Positions 1-7,389 of a stretch of 11,433 nt of DNA are shown here, piece by piece; positions within the stretch are counted from its first letter, which is position 1; each line of letters starts with the position of its first letter. The stretch covers positions 1-11,433 of the forward strand of contig CAAGML010000041.1 in assembly GCA_900771035.1 (NCBI GenBank). The letters are read 5' to 3'. Source of the stretch: Bacteroidales bacterium. GTDB taxonomy: Bacteria; Bacteroidota; Bacteroidia; Bacteroidales; Paludibacteraceae. Position numbers and translations under genes: made by a program. Under the pieces are notes generated by a model. The model saw only the letters and a list, made by a program, of their open reading frames with translations, did no database searches and was not told where the DNA came from.

Positions 1-10
1 CACAATGCCC

Positions 11-85
11 GCATTTACCTCCGTCGCAATCGGAGATTGCTCCCCTCGCTGCGGCCGTTTTGCTAAAAAGCAAAACTATAAATGC
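11..85. repeat. Structured repeat cassette, three-stem fold
   Basis: This non-coding stretch folds into a three-way arrangement. An outer 7-bp stem (GCATTTA at 11-17 with TAAATGC at 79-85) encloses two hairpins: GCAATC/GATTGC (26-31 with 35-40) and GTTTTGC/GCAAAAC (57-63 with 70-76). An alternative pairing, CTCCG/CGGAG (19-23 with 31-35), competes with the first hairpin. The cassette is joined through GC-rich sequence (86-120) to the degenerate repeat end at 121-165. Function is unknown. It resembles in layout, not in sequence, the hairpin block next to the repeat at the right edge of the window. Confidence 0.5.
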
Positions 86-120
86 CTTGCTACGCCCTTC
101 CTCCGCACAGCAATCTGCTA

Positions 121-165
121 AAAATAAACTTCAAAATCGTCTCAACCTAATTAATAGAACCACCC
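121..165 (-). repeat. Degenerate copy of the GGTGAGTTCTATAAATTCA repeat end
   Basis: Read on the minus strand from 165, this begins GGGTGGTTCTATTAATTAGG and continues to GAAGTTTATTTTTAG. It aligns over about 45 bases with the right end of the miniature element at 1812-1906, including the shared stretch AAATAAACTTCA. It lies just beyond the manC stop codon (181-183), so it may form part of the manC transcript tail. The inverted-repeat mate is not visible here. Confidence 0.5.
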
Positions 166-180
166 TTTAGTTGTTTTTGT

Positions 181-1245
181 CTAATGGCTGACGGTTTTTT
201 TTGCGTCGTCAACGAATTGGCGTATCCGGGATTCGTCGTCTTTCCTGCAAATGAGCAGTGTTCCGTTGTTGTGTGCCACGAGATACCCTTCAAGGTCGTC
301 AATCACCGCAAGTTCGTTGTCGTCCAGCACGATGATGTTGTTTTTGCTGCGGTAGGTGAGCGCACGGCCGTGGACGATGCTGTTGCCGTTTTCGTCGTGG
401 GCAGTGAGGTCGTAGAGCGACGACCATGTGCCCATGTCCGACCAGCCGAAGTCGGAGAGCATTACATAGACGTTCTCGGCTTTCTCCATGATTCCGTAGT
501 CTATGGAAATGTTCTGCACGGCAGGGAAGGTGTGGTCAATCCATGACTGCTCGTCTTCGTGGTAGTAGTGCCGGAGCCCGGAGGAGAATGTGTCGGCCAT
601 TTCGGGGAGCAGTTGCTGGAATGCCTCGATGATGACCTGTGCGCGCCAGATGAATATGCCGGCGTTCCAGCAGAATTCGCCTGAGCGCAGGAAGAGCTCG
701 GCCATTTCGCGGTTTGGTTTTTCGGTGAAGGTCTTGACCTTGCGCAGCGCATTGCCCCCGGAGGCGTATTGGATGTAGCCGTAGCCTGTCTCGGGGCGTG
801 TGGGTTTCATGCCGAGGGTGAGCAGTGAGTCGTTGAGCGATGTGAAGCGGAGACCCTCGCCGAGCACGCGGCGGAACTCGTCAGTGTCGGTTATCAGATG
901 GTCGGACGGCAGGACGATGATGTTGGCTTTAGGGCAGCGTGCGTATATGCGGTATGTGGCGTATGCGATGCAGGGTGCAGTGTTGCGCCGTATAGGCTCA
1001 AGGAGGATGTTGCCGGGATTTATCTGAGGGAGCTGCCTGATTATTGTCTCACGGTAGCGTTTGTTGGTGACGATGATGATGTTCTCAGGTCTGACTATCC
1101 CATCCAGCCTGTCGAATGTCATTTGGATAAGGGATTTGCCTGTACCCAGGAAATCAAGGAATTGCTTTGGTTTCTCCTCTGTCGAGAAAGGCCAGAAACG
1201 ACTGCCTACGCCGCCTGCCATGATGATACAATAGTTATTCTCCAT
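181..1245 (-). CDS. manC: Mannose-1-phosphate guanylyltransferase
   Basis: The cytoplasmic enzyme makes GDP-mannose from mannose-1-phosphate and GTP, the donor for mannose, fucose and rhamnose in surface glycans. At 354 residues it has the usual size of the single-domain form, without a fused isomerase domain. Visible motifs are the nucleotide-binding signature MAGGVGSRFWPFS...KPKQ (residues 9-28), RRNTAP (86-91), LPSDH (112-116), FTEKP of the sugar site (173-177), WNAGIFIW (193-200) and GWSDMGTW (267-274). The frame stays open upstream to an ATG at 1290. The start at 1245 is preferred because a -7 element lies at 1266-1273, inside that extension, and because family members begin just before the nucleotide motif. 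No Shine-Dalgarno sequence is seen. It is a lone gene with no partner on its strand in the window. Confidence 0.93.
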   Translation of the reverse strand: MENNYCIIMAGGVGSRFWPFSTEEKPKQFLDFLGTGKSLIQMTFDRLDGIVRPENIIIVTNKRYRETIIRQLPQINPGNILLEPIRRNTAPCIAYATYRIYARCPKANIIVLPSDHLITDTDEFRRVLGEGLRFTSLNDSLLTLGMKPTRPETGYGYIQYASGGNALRKVKTFTEKPNREMAELFLRSGEFCWNAGIFIWRAQVIIEAFQQLLPEMADTFSSGLRHYYHEDEQSWIDHTFPAVQNISIDYGIMEKAENVYVMLSDFGWSDMGTWSSLYDLTAHDENGNSIVHGRALTYRSKNNIIVLDDNELAVIDDLEGYLVAHNNGTLLICRKDDESRIRQFVDDAKKTVSH

Positions 1246-1265
1246 GATAGTACATTTTAAGTCTG

Positions 1266-1273
1266 CAAAGTTA
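1266..1273 (-). promoter_or_regulatory. Bacteroidetes -7 element for manC
   Basis: The minus strand reads TCG-TAACTTTG-C, matching TAnnTTTG. The nearest TTTG upstream (1288-1291) is only 14 bases away, shorter than the usual 19-20, so the -33 box is weak or absent. The implied leader to the ATG at 1245 is only about 15 bases. Confidence 0.5.
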
Positions 1274-1340
1274 CGAATTTTTTCTGACAAAGACGCATTT
1301 TCCCCCGATTATTTTCCAACAAAAATAATTGCCCAAACAT

Positions 1341-1371
1341 TTTGTCATGTCCGAAAAATGTCGTACCTTTG
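1341..1371 (+). promoter_or_regulatory. Promoter of tRNA-Leu
   Basis: TTTG at 1341-1344 is followed, after 19 bases, by TACCTTTG at 1364-1371, a perfect match to the Bacteroidetes primary sigma factor consensus. The spacer and flanks closely resemble the promoter at 9594-9624. Transcription should start near 1378, about 30 bases before the tRNA. Confidence 0.8.
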
Positions 1372-1410
1372 CACCCAGTTTAGATACGCTTGCGTTGCGG
1401 ACGAAGTTAT

Positions 1411-1492
1411 GCGGCATTGGCGTAATTGGCAGCCGCGTCAGACTTAGGATCTGATGGAGTAATCCGTGGGGGTTCGAGTCCCTTATGCCGCA
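1411..1492 (+). tRNA. tRNA-Leu, anticodon UAG
   Basis: The sequence folds as a class II tRNA. The acceptor stem is GCGGCAT (1411-1417) with ATGCCGC (1485-1491), and the discriminator A is at 1492. The anticodon stem TCAGA/TCTGA holds the loop CTTAGGA with anticodon UAG at 1445-1447, reading CUA and probably other CUN codons. A long variable arm follows (about 1455-1467), as expected for tRNA-Leu. The T loop is TTCGAGT at 1473-1479. The 3' CCA is not encoded. A promoter and a terminator bracket it, so it is probably a single-gene transcript. Confidence 0.95.
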
Positions 1493-1501
1493 CTTTTTCC
1501 G

Positions 1502-1529
1502 AGCCTCCAAATCTTTTGGAGGCTTTTTT
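1502..1529 (+). terminator. Rho-independent terminator after tRNA-Leu
   Basis: A 10-bp perfect stem, AGCCTCCAAA (1502-1511) with TTTGGAGGCT (1515-1524), has a three-base loop and runs straight into a T tract ending at 1529. It lies 10 bases beyond the tRNA. Confidence 0.92.
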
Positions 1530-1811
1530 CATCATTTGACATCTGTCGAAATATTAAACTGTTAAATTGTTTAATAACGATTAAATAATAACTTGGTACA
1601 AAATGATGGTTATAGAAGCGATTATTATTTTATGATAGCTGAATGTATAGGTCAGGAATACGTCTATGGTTTGCATGGGCTACGTCTTTGGGGTGTGCTG
1701 AGAGGGAGAGCGGATGTGACGGCAGGTCAGTTTTTGTTGACATAGTGTGTTGGAAGATGATTGTAGGTTGTGTGTAAATATTAGTGATGTACTGTTATTG
1801 TTTTACCATAA
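1530..1811. other. AT-rich spacer without a supported gene
   Basis: Between the tRNA terminator and the miniature element no convincing gene is seen. There is an AT-only hairpin (ATTAAAC 1553-1559 with GTTTAAT 1569-1575) and a 37-codon frame at 1632-1745. That frame overlaps the dispersed repeat and has no recognisable start signal, so it is not called. No TAnnTTTG promoter for the gene at 1929 was found here. Confidence 0.5.
1659..1691 (+). repeat. 33-bp dispersed repeat, copy 1
   Basis: This is identical over 33 bases to 7390-7422, with further matching at TGTGC just downstream (38 of 40 bases overall). Inside it an 11-mer is repeated directly at 22-bp spacing: on the minus strand CCAWAGACGTA, 11 spacer bases, CCAWAGACGTA. 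The spacing equals about two helical turns. Its role is unknown. Confidence 0.75.
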
Positions 1812-1906
1812 GGTGAGTTCTATAAATTCACAGTTATGTTAGAAATATAAAGATAAGTGATAAAATAAACTTCAGAAACACTCAAAATGAATTTATAGAA
1901 CTCACC
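1812..1906. mobile_element. 95-bp miniature inverted-repeat element (MITE-like)
   Basis: GGTGAGTTCTATAAATTCA at 1812-1830 is the exact inverse of TGAATTTATAGAACTCACC at 1888-1906, a 19-bp perfect terminal inverted repeat. Both ends are flanked by ATAA (1808-1811 and 1907-1910), which fits a 4-bp target duplication. The interior is AT-rich and has no coding capacity. Related ends occur at 8880, 11281 and, degenerate, at 165. The right end lies 22 bases before the start codon at 1929, so it may have changed the leader or expression of that gene. No transposase that would mobilise it is in the window. Confidence 0.8.
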
Positions 1907-1928
1907 ATAAATAAATGCAGACAGAAAT

Positions 1929-3386
1929 ATGAAACGTACGATATTCCCTTATGATTTTGCCCCATATTATCCTGTGGGGATTCTTCCATGTCCGATGTAT
2001 GTGGATGTGGCAAACCGTGTCTATGACCGTATTAAAAACCTGACTTTAGAGTTGCCTGATGCTGACGACCTGAAGAAGGAGATTGCCATAAACGTAGCCA
2101 TTTACTTTGAGGATAAGATGTCGGGCATAGGCTTGTGGAATGCGTTTGTGTCAAAGCATTTGCTTGAGTATTTCAGGGCGTTGCCGTTCCACGATGACTT
2201 TGACAAACTGGACAAGAAAGACGTGAATGACAAGGAGGTAGAACTCTTGATTTGGCTTGTGCTTTCGCGAAACTTTGGTGATTTCTTCCTCAATCCTCTG
2301 GCCACGGGCGAATCTACTGCAAAAGCCATTATGGAGGTGTTGTCTGAGGATGATGAGGTGGAGGTCAATGAGGCGCTGTATGACTACATTTACGATAAGG
2401 ACAAGGCCAGTGACTATTTCAAACTGAAGCTTGTGCTGTTTTGGTTGCGTCGGTCGTATCTGCTGTGTCACCCTCTGTCTGAGGAAAAGTTTGATGACTT
2501 GAAGGATACTTACGCAAAACAGTTCAACAATAGAGAAGCGACATACTTTGCCGAGACGACATTTTCGATGGATACTGAGATTGGTCCTATGGCTGTTAAG
2601 GCTCATCTTTGGTTGGCTGAAATGTATTACAATAACGGTATGCACGATGAGTCGGAAAAACTCGCCCAGTTGGAGTATTGTCAGCAGGATGTGTTTGAGG
2701 TTGTGTCGGCAGATGCTAATTACGTGACGTTGAAGGACTCGAAAGGCGAAGGTTACAAACTGAGGAATGCCTATCCTGATGTGTTCCGGACCAGGTGGTA
2801 CATCAGAACTGCTCTTGTGAAGTATGGGGATTATGACTGGGAGATAAATGGCGTGTTGTGCGAGTCGCGCAAGGATGTTTATGAAAAGATGAGTGAGTTT
2901 GCGAAGAATTTGAGATACTCCTATGAGCGAGTCTATCCTCTCTATATGGAACGTACCAATGGCAAGCGTCTTGCTTTTTTCGAGAACAGCAGACAACTCA
3001 ATGATTGGCTGAAAAAGGTTTCGCCAGAGCAGGATATGAGTGAAGTGGCTCGCCAGTTGCCAAGTGGTTCACAGGTCGCCTTTATCTCTAAAAAGGCGGG
3101 AATTGTGTTTGCTCCTGGCATTGTGCATGCCGTCAAATGCGATGATAATCCGTATTACAGGAAGTGCGATGCCCGTATTTTACAGTCTGAAACGATGAAT
3201 GCGGTAATCAATGTTGAGACGGTGCATCCTGAGTTGCTGAACTATCTGTTGGAGAACAAAATGCTGCAAGATGGGGACCTCAGTGCCATACATCAGTTAG
3301 ACATCGGCAACAAGATATTCACCTTAAACATAGATTTCATTGCGCGTAATCATCGCAGGCATTATTACCATGACCATGATTATTGA
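1929..3386 (+). CDS. Conserved-looking hypothetical protein, 485 aa
   Basis: I do not recognise this family. The product has no signal peptide and no membrane segment, so it should be cytoplasmic. The N-terminal half is rich in charged and aromatic residues and looks helical. A central stretch (about residues 230-270) reads WLAEMYYNNGMHDESEKLAQ, followed by a basic and aromatic segment. The C-terminal third looks more beta-rich (GSQVAFISKKAGIVFAPGIV, about 390-410). The protein ends in a histidine- and tyrosine-rich tail (RRHYYHDHDY). The start has no Shine-Dalgarno sequence and follows a miniature element by 22 bases. It is the first gene of a plus-strand run; the lipoprotein gene begins 38 bases after its stop. 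Codon use is more G/T-rich in third positions than in rsmE and ruvC. The long open frame supports a real gene; function is unknown. Confidence 0.88.
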   Translation: MKRTIFPYDFAPYYPVGILPCPMYVDVANRVYDRIKNLTLELPDADDLKKEIAINVAIYFEDKMSGIGLWNAFVSKHLLEYFRALPFHDDFDKLDKKDVNDKEVELLIWLVLSRNFGDFFLNPLATGESTAKAIMEVLSEDDEVEVNEALYDYIYDKDKASDYFKLKLVLFWLRRSYLLCHPLSEEKFDDLKDTYAKQFNNREATYFAETTFSMDTEIGPMAVKAHLWLAEMYYNNGMHDESEKLAQLEYCQQDVFEVVSADANYVTLKDSKGEGYKLRNAYPDVFRTRWYIRTALVKYGDYDWEINGVLCESRKDVYEKMSEFAKNLRYSYERVYPLYMERTNGKRLAFFENSRQLNDWLKKVSPEQDMSEVARQLPSGSQVAFISKKAGIVFAPGIVHAVKCDDNPYYRKCDARILQSETMNAVINVETVHPELLNYLLENKMLQDGDLSAIHQLDIGNKIFTLNIDFIARNHRRHYYHDHDY

Positions 3387-3416
3387 TACATTATGATATT
3401 AAGTGTCGTAATTTAG
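3382..3416 (+). promoter_or_regulatory. Possible weak promoter before the lipoprotein gene
   Basis: GTCG-TAATTTAG at 3405-3416 matches TAnnTTTG with one mismatch and carries the same TCG lead-in as the other promoters here. A TTG lies 23 bases upstream at 3383-3385. The lipoprotein start at 3425 would leave almost no leader, so this is tentative; readthrough from 1929 is equally possible. Confidence 0.25.
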
Positions 3417-3424
3417 AGTGATTT

Positions 3425-3958
3425 ATGAAGAAATTGATGATTATTTCAGTCCTGATGGCATTTCTGACAATGACTTCCTGCAATGCTGGTCAGCAGAATG
3501 CGGATGATGCCACAGATGACGGTGTCGCTGCTGTCGCAAACGACAGTATGGCTGCTTTCGAGTCTTTTTGTGGACATTTCGGCAAATCATCCGCATTTGC
3601 ATATACTGAGGTTGGTGGTCGCAAAATTCTCCTTGTGTCGCAAGAGACTTTCGGTAATGACGAAAACGCTGATTTGGAAGCCGTTGATGCAAGTGTCTTT
3701 GCTCTGGATGATGAGTGCAAAATCGTTGCTTTAGGTTCAATAAGGTCGCAGGGTACGCTCTATCCTGTCTCGTTGTTGGATGGTAAGTTGATGGTGGCAG
3801 GTCACCATTTTGTCTATGTTTACAGTGTCAGAGGTGAAATTCCTGAGTTGGTGCTTGACAGTTTTGTGGAAGGCGACAGCCCTGAACTCATGGAAATGTT
3901 CAGGACTTTCGAGAAGGGAACATCGATAAAGTTTGAAAAACGGAACGTGAAGAGGTAA
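3425..3958 (+). CDS. Small lipoprotein of unknown function
   Basis: The 177-residue product starts with a lipoprotein signal: basic MKK, a hydrophobic core, and the lipobox LTMTSC with the lipidated cysteine at residue 19. The tail after the cysteine is acidic and polar (NAGQQNADDATDDG), a feature that in Bacteroidetes can go with display on the outer membrane surface; the strict export motif is not clear. The mature part alternates beta-like stretches (RKILLVSQETF, KIVALGSI, GKLMVAGHHFVYVYSV), faintly like a beta-propeller fragment, but the protein is too short for a full propeller. It sits 38 bases after the 485-residue protein gene and 5 bases before rsmE, so it is probably cotranscribed with rsmE. 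I do not recognise a family. Confidence 0.85.
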   Translation: MKKLMIISVLMAFLTMTSCNAGQQNADDATDDGVAAVANDSMAAFESFCGHFGKSSAFAYTEVGGRKILLVSQETFGNDENADLEAVDASVFALDDECKIVALGSIRSQGTLYPVSLLDGKLMVAGHHFVYVYSVRGEIPELVLDSFVEGDSPELMEMFRTFEKGTSIKFEKRNVKR

Positions 3959-3963
3959 TTCTT

Positions 3964-4677
3964 ATGGATATTTTCTACTCTCCTGATATACTTGACAGCA
4001 ACGTCCTTTCCGAGGACGAGTCACAGCATTGCGTCAAGGTTCTGCGCCACCAGACAGGCGATTGCATTCAGGTCATTGACGGCCGTGGAACACTTTATGA
4101 TTGCCGCATTCTTTCGCCTCACCCCAAGCATGTTGAGGTAGAGATTACCGACAGGCATGAGCATTTTGGCTGTCACCCCTACCATCTGACAATGGCTGTC
4201 GCGCCAACCAAAAACATCGATCGTTATGAGTGGTTTGTCGAGAAAGCTGTCGAGATTGGCGTTGACCGCATCGTCCCTATTCTCGGACGTTACTCTGAGC
4301 GTAAAATCGTCAAACTTGACCGTTTGGAGAAAATCGTCATAGCTGCCGCAAAACAGAGCATGAAAGCCCGTCTTCCCATCATCGGCGAGATGACGACGGT
4401 TGAAAAATTCATCGAAAGTGTCAATGAGAATCTTCTGATTGCCCACTGCCACGAAGGCGGCAAAACATACCTCTACAATGCCGTGAAACCAGGGCAAAAC
4501 CTCTCTGTAATGATAGGTCCGGAGGGCGATTTCTCCGACGAAGAGGTCTCTTTCGCACTTTCTCATGGAGCAATGCCTATCTCCCTTGGCGAAGCTCGCC
4601 TGCGCACTGAGACAGCCGCCGTGGTCGCAACTACGATTGTCTCAGTCAAAAATGAGATTTCAAGAAGTCTTCAATAA
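3964..4677 (+). CDS. rsmE: 16S rRNA (uracil-1498-N3)-methyltransferase
   Basis: RsmE methylates N3 of U1498 in helix 44 of 16S rRNA, at the decoding site of the 30S subunit, using S-adenosylmethionine. The 237-residue length is typical. An N-terminal PUA-like part carries HCVKVLR (22-28). The SPOUT methyltransferase knot follows, with KAVEIGVDRIVPI (94-106), the SAM-loop motif MIGPEGDFS (183-191) and the C-terminal signature LGEARLRTETA (208-218). The ATG is 5 bases after the lipoprotein stop and ruvC begins 12 bases after its own stop, consistent with one operon. No Shine-Dalgarno sequence is evident. Confidence 0.96.
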   Translation: MDIFYSPDILDSNVLSEDESQHCVKVLRHQTGDCIQVIDGRGTLYDCRILSPHPKHVEVEITDRHEHFGCHPYHLTMAVAPTKNIDRYEWFVEKAVEIGVDRIVPILGRYSERKIVKLDRLEKIVIAAAKQSMKARLPIIGEMTTVEKFIESVNENLLIAHCHEGGKTYLYNAVKPGQNLSVMIGPEGDFSDEEVSFALSHGAMPISLGEARLRTETAAVVATTIVSVKNEISRSLQ

Positions 4678-4689
4678 TATGGTTTTTTA

Positions 4690-5265
4690 ATGATGATGGA
4701 ACAAAAGCCTGAAATAATAATTCTCGGCGTTGACCCAGGCACCAACTACCTGGGTTACGGTGTCATACGCACACAGGGCAACAAAGCCCAGTTCATCACC
4801 CATGGCATCATCGACCTCCACAAAATCACAGACCCGTACCTGACCCTCTCCGAAATCTTCACCCAGCTAACCCATATCATTGAGACCTACCTCCCCGACG
4901 AGATGGCCATCGAGGCACCATTCTTCGGCAAGAACGTCCAGTCAATGCTCAAACTCGGACGTGCGCAGGGTGTTGCCATCACAGCCGCCATTCAACGCCA
5001 GATACCCATCACCGAGTATGCCCCCCTCAAAATCAAAATGGCGATAACAGGCAATGGCTCAGCCTCTAAGGAACAGGTTGCCGCCATGCTTCAGCGTATG
5101 CTTCACATCCCTGCCGACGATATGCCTAAGCACCTTGACGCAACAGATGCCCTTGCGGCCGCCTACTGCCACTTCATTCAGCGCAAACGCCCAGAGTCCA
5201 TTGCCCGCAAATACTCTTCATGGAAAGATTTCGTCTCAAAGAACCAGGACAAGGTCAAAAGTTGA
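4690..5265 (+). CDS. ruvC: Holliday junction resolvase RuvC
   Basis: RuvC is the dimeric Mg2+-dependent nuclease that cuts Holliday junctions after RuvAB branch migration. The 191-residue product has all four expected acidic active-site residues of the RNase H-like fold: D15 in LGVDPG, E75 in MAIEAPFF, and D150 and D153 in HLDATDAL, with the same 3-residue spacing as in the E. coli enzyme. [14 protein letters not shown] (81-94) is the usual substrate-contacting helix. Three ATG codons in a row open the frame, so the start could be up to two codons later. It lies between rsmE and the capA-like gene in the same run; ruvA and ruvB are not in the window. Confidence 0.95.
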   Translation: MMMEQKPEIIILGVDPGTNYLGYGVIRTQGNKAQFITHGIIDLHKITDPYLTLSEIFTQLTHIIETYLPDEMAIEAPFFGKNVQSMLKLGRAQGVAITAAIQRQIPITEYAPLKIKMAITGNGSASKEQVAAMLQRMLHIPADDMPKHLDATDALAAAYCHFIQRKRPESIARKYSSWKDFVSKNQDKVKS

Positions 5266-5286
5266 TTCGCTGCATTACTAAACGAC

Positions 5287-6315
5287 ATGGTTAAGATAAA
5301 ACACATATTAATCATAATCTGTCTCGCATTGCCCCACACCACGGTGCAGGCATTTTCCTTTGCCATGACCGGCGACATAATGATGGGCACAACCGCTCCT
5401 GAGAGACGCCTTCCCTCTTATGACGGTGCGTTGCTCTTCTGGTATGTCTCTTCCACCCTGCAATCTGCCGATTTCGCCATTGGGAACCTCGAAGGCACAT
5501 TGTGCGACACTTACCCTACACCCCGTCACTGCAAAGACTCCAGCACCTGCTATCACTTCAAGATGCCTCAGCATTATGTCCGCAACCTCGTCAATGCAGG
5601 CTTTGACGCTGTCAGTATCGCCAACAACCACATAAACGATTTCGGCTGTGAGGGACGCGACTCAACAGTAAGCACCCTGCAAAACGCCGGGATAGCTTAC
5701 ACAGGGATACGTGGAAACTGCGAGACTGCCATCGTTGTCCGTAATGGCAAGAAAATAGGCATCTGCTCTTTCTCGCCTAATGTCATGACTGTTGACATCC
5801 GCAACATCGCATACGCCACCAAACTGGTGCGTTCCCTTCGCGACAGATGCGATTACGTGGTTGTCTCCTTTCACGGTGGTGCCGAGGGACAGCGACACCT
5901 TCACGTCACAAGGGCTGAGGAGTTCTACATCGGTGCGTCGCGCGGCAATGTCTATGAGTTCGCGCACGCCTGCATTGATGCAGGGGCTGACCTCATTTTC
6001 GGGCATGGTCCTCATGTGCCACGTGCGTTGGAACTCTACAAAGGACATCTGATAGCCTACAGCCTCGGCAATTTCTGCACACCGTATGGCATCTGCATAC
6101 TTGGCGTGAGTGGCTATGCACCTCTGCTTTTCGTCGAACTTGACGACAAGGGACTGTTTGTAAAAGGAAGAATCGAATCTTATCTGCAACGCAAGGGCGC
6201 AGGCCCTATACGTGATGTCAAAGAACAGGCTGCACAACTAATCCGTAGCCTCACCATACAGGATTTCCCTGACAGCGGTTTGCTTTTCGATGGAAATGAG
6301 ATTAAGCGGAGGTAA
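5287..6315 (+). CDS. CapA-family secreted metallophosphatase-like protein
   Basis: The 342-residue product has a signal peptide (basic start, hydrophobic core about residues 6-16, probable cleavage after VQA near 22) and a full PGA_cap (CapA) domain of the metallophosphatase fold. Family motifs are TGDIMMG (28-34), NLEG (67-70), ANNHINDFG (112-120), SFHGG (194-198), GHGPHV (239-244) and YSLGNF (258-263). These hold the Asp, Asn and His residues expected to bind metal. The family includes proteins of poly-gamma-glutamate capsule synthesis, but many members have unknown substrates. No capB or capC is present, so a capsule role is only a possibility. It starts 21 bases after ruvC and ends one base before the convergent pseudouridine synthase gene. 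Confidence 0.88.
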   Translation: MVKIKHILIIICLALPHTTVQAFSFAMTGDIMMGTTAPERRLPSYDGALLFWYVSSTLQSADFAIGNLEGTLCDTYPTPRHCKDSSTCYHFKMPQHYVRNLVNAGFDAVSIANNHINDFGCEGRDSTVSTLQNAGIAYTGIRGNCETAIVVRNGKKIGICSFSPNVMTVDIRNIAYATKLVRSLRDRCDYVVVSFHGGAEGQRHLHVTRAEEFYIGASRGNVYEFAHACIDAGADLIFGHGPHVPRALELYKGHLIAYSLGNFCTPYGICILGVSGYAPLLFVELDDKGLFVKGRIESYLQRKGAGPIRDVKEQAAQLIRSLTIQDFPDSGLLFDGNEIKRR

Positions 6316-6316
6316 T

Positions 6317-7204
6317 TCACCTGTTGAAAAGTTGGCGGAACGAAGTGGGGATTGGAGTCTCAAATTCCATCGGCTTCTTTGTTACAGGGTGATGGAAACA
6401 GAGTTTATATGCGTGGAGGCAGAGACGGTGTATCGGATTGTCGCCATTGCCGTATTTCTCGTCGCCGCAGACAGGATGCCCCATATCTGCTGAGTGAACG
6501 CGTATCTGATTCTTACGGCCGGTCTCAAGACGGAACTCCACAAGCGAATGTTTCGCACTGCGGGCAATTGTCGAGAAATGTGTCACCGCATATTTTCCTC
6601 CGTTATCCGTGGCACTTGCGAAAGTGAAATAATCCTTGTTGTCTTTCAGCCAGTTGGCTATTGTGCCACTCTCTTTTTTCATCACACCGCTTACCACTGC
6701 CACATAGCACCGCTCATACACAATGTCGTGCCAGTTGTGTTCCAGAATCTGCTCTGTCTCTATGTCTTTCGCATAAATCATCAGTCCGCTCGTGTCGCGG
6801 TCCAAACGGTGAACCACATGTGCATGGCATTTCTGATGCGATTTGTGCAGGTAGTCGTCAAGCACCGCCTTCACATTGAGCGCTGAGTGTGCTGCCGCCA
6901 TCGACAGAATCCCGACGTTCTTTTCAATGACGATAATCCACCTGTCTTCATACACAATCCTGAGATAGCGGCTCCTGAATGTGTCGTTTTGCTTTGACTT
7001 GCTGATGGTCACAACATCACCTTTGTGAAGATGGTAGTCATATTGTGAGACCTTGCTGTTATTGACCGAGACACCATTGCCTGCAAGAATGGCTTTGATT
7101 TTTGTCTTGCTGCCATTGAGGTTTTTCAGCATCCACTCTAACAGAGTGTCTTCTTCGCTGACCTCGTAATGGTCGTATTTATTGAACTTTGGATTTTGCT
7201 GCAT
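6317..7204 (-). CDS. RluA-family RNA pseudouridine synthase
   Basis: The enzyme converts specific uridines in rRNA or tRNA to pseudouridine. The 295-residue product has an N-terminal S4-like RNA-binding region (about 12-70, ending in HKGDVVTIS) and the RluA catalytic domain with HRLDRDTSG (132-140), in which D136 is the catalytic aspartate. GRKNQIRVHSADMGHPVCGDEKYG spans 229-252. The frame extends upstream to an ATG at 7279, but a good promoter (7223-7254) lies inside that extension. The start at 7204 is therefore chosen, giving a leader of only about 12 bases. The specific target (RluA-, RluC- or RluD-like) cannot be told from sequence alone. It converges on the capA-like gene with a single base between stops and no terminator in between. 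Confidence 0.93.
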   Translation of the reverse strand: MQQNPKFNKYDHYEVSEEDTLLEWMLKNLNGSKTKIKAILAGNGVSVNNSKVSQYDYHLHKGDVVTISKSKQNDTFRSRYLRIVYEDRWIIVIEKNVGILSMAAAHSALNVKAVLDDYLHKSHQKCHAHVVHRLDRDTSGLMIYAKDIETEQILEHNWHDIVYERCYVAVVSGVMKKESGTIANWLKDNKDYFTFASATDNGGKYAVTHFSTIARSAKHSLVEFRLETGRKNQIRVHSADMGHPVCGDEKYGNGDNPIHRLCLHAYKLCFHHPVTKKPMEFETPIPTSFRQLFNR

Positions 7205-7222
7205 ACCATTTGTAATATGGTG

Positions 7223-7254
7223 CAAAGGTACGAATATTTTTTGAAATGCACAAA
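7223..7254 (-). promoter_or_regulatory. Promoter of the pseudouridine synthase gene
   Basis: On the minus strand, TTTG (7254-7251) and TACCTTTG (7230-7223) are separated by 20 bases, with TCG directly before the -7 element. This fixes the gene start at 7204 rather than 7279. Confidence 0.78.
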
Positions 7255-7320
7255 TTTTTCCCGTTTTTTTCATCATCACTAAACTTGTTGGAAAAAAGTT
7301 GGAAATTTCCTTTGAGAATA

Positions 7321-7352
7321 TTTGGTTATGTCATTAAAAAGTCGTATCTTTG
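7321..7352 (+). promoter_or_regulatory. Promoter of the dehydrogenase gene
   Basis: TTTG at 7321-7324 is followed after 20 bases by TATCTTTG at 7345-7352, again with GTCG just upstream. The implied start near 7359 gives a leader of about 135 bases that includes the 33-bp dispersed repeat. It diverges from the promoter at 7223-7254. Confidence 0.72.
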
Positions 7353-7389
7353 TGCTTTGTTTTTCGCAGGATGGCAGATTCCTAAATGG

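Noticed and set aside
1271..1510. A 79-codon minus-strand frame across tRNA-Leu (contains RDSNPHG)
   Set aside because: It is antisense to the tRNA, a well-known source of false proteins, and it covers a promoter and part of a terminator.
1553..1575. 7-bp AT-only hairpin after the tRNA terminator
   Set aside because: In AT-rich spacer such a stem is weak and expected by chance.
1632..1745. A 37-codon frame containing YVYGLHGLRLW
   Set aside because: There is no promoter or start signal, and the resemblance to 7246-7437 is explained by the identical 33-bp DNA repeat.
2151..2996. A 281-codon minus-strand frame inside the 485-residue gene
   Set aside because: It is fully antisense to a better-supported gene, with no promoter or recognisable domain.
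4021..4566. A 181-codon minus-strand frame within rsmE
   Set aside because: It is a shadow of rsmE, whose motifs are complete on the plus strand.
5662..6237. A 191-codon minus-strand frame within the capA-like gene
   Set aside because: It is antisense to a gene with all CapA motifs, and its composition is not protein-like.
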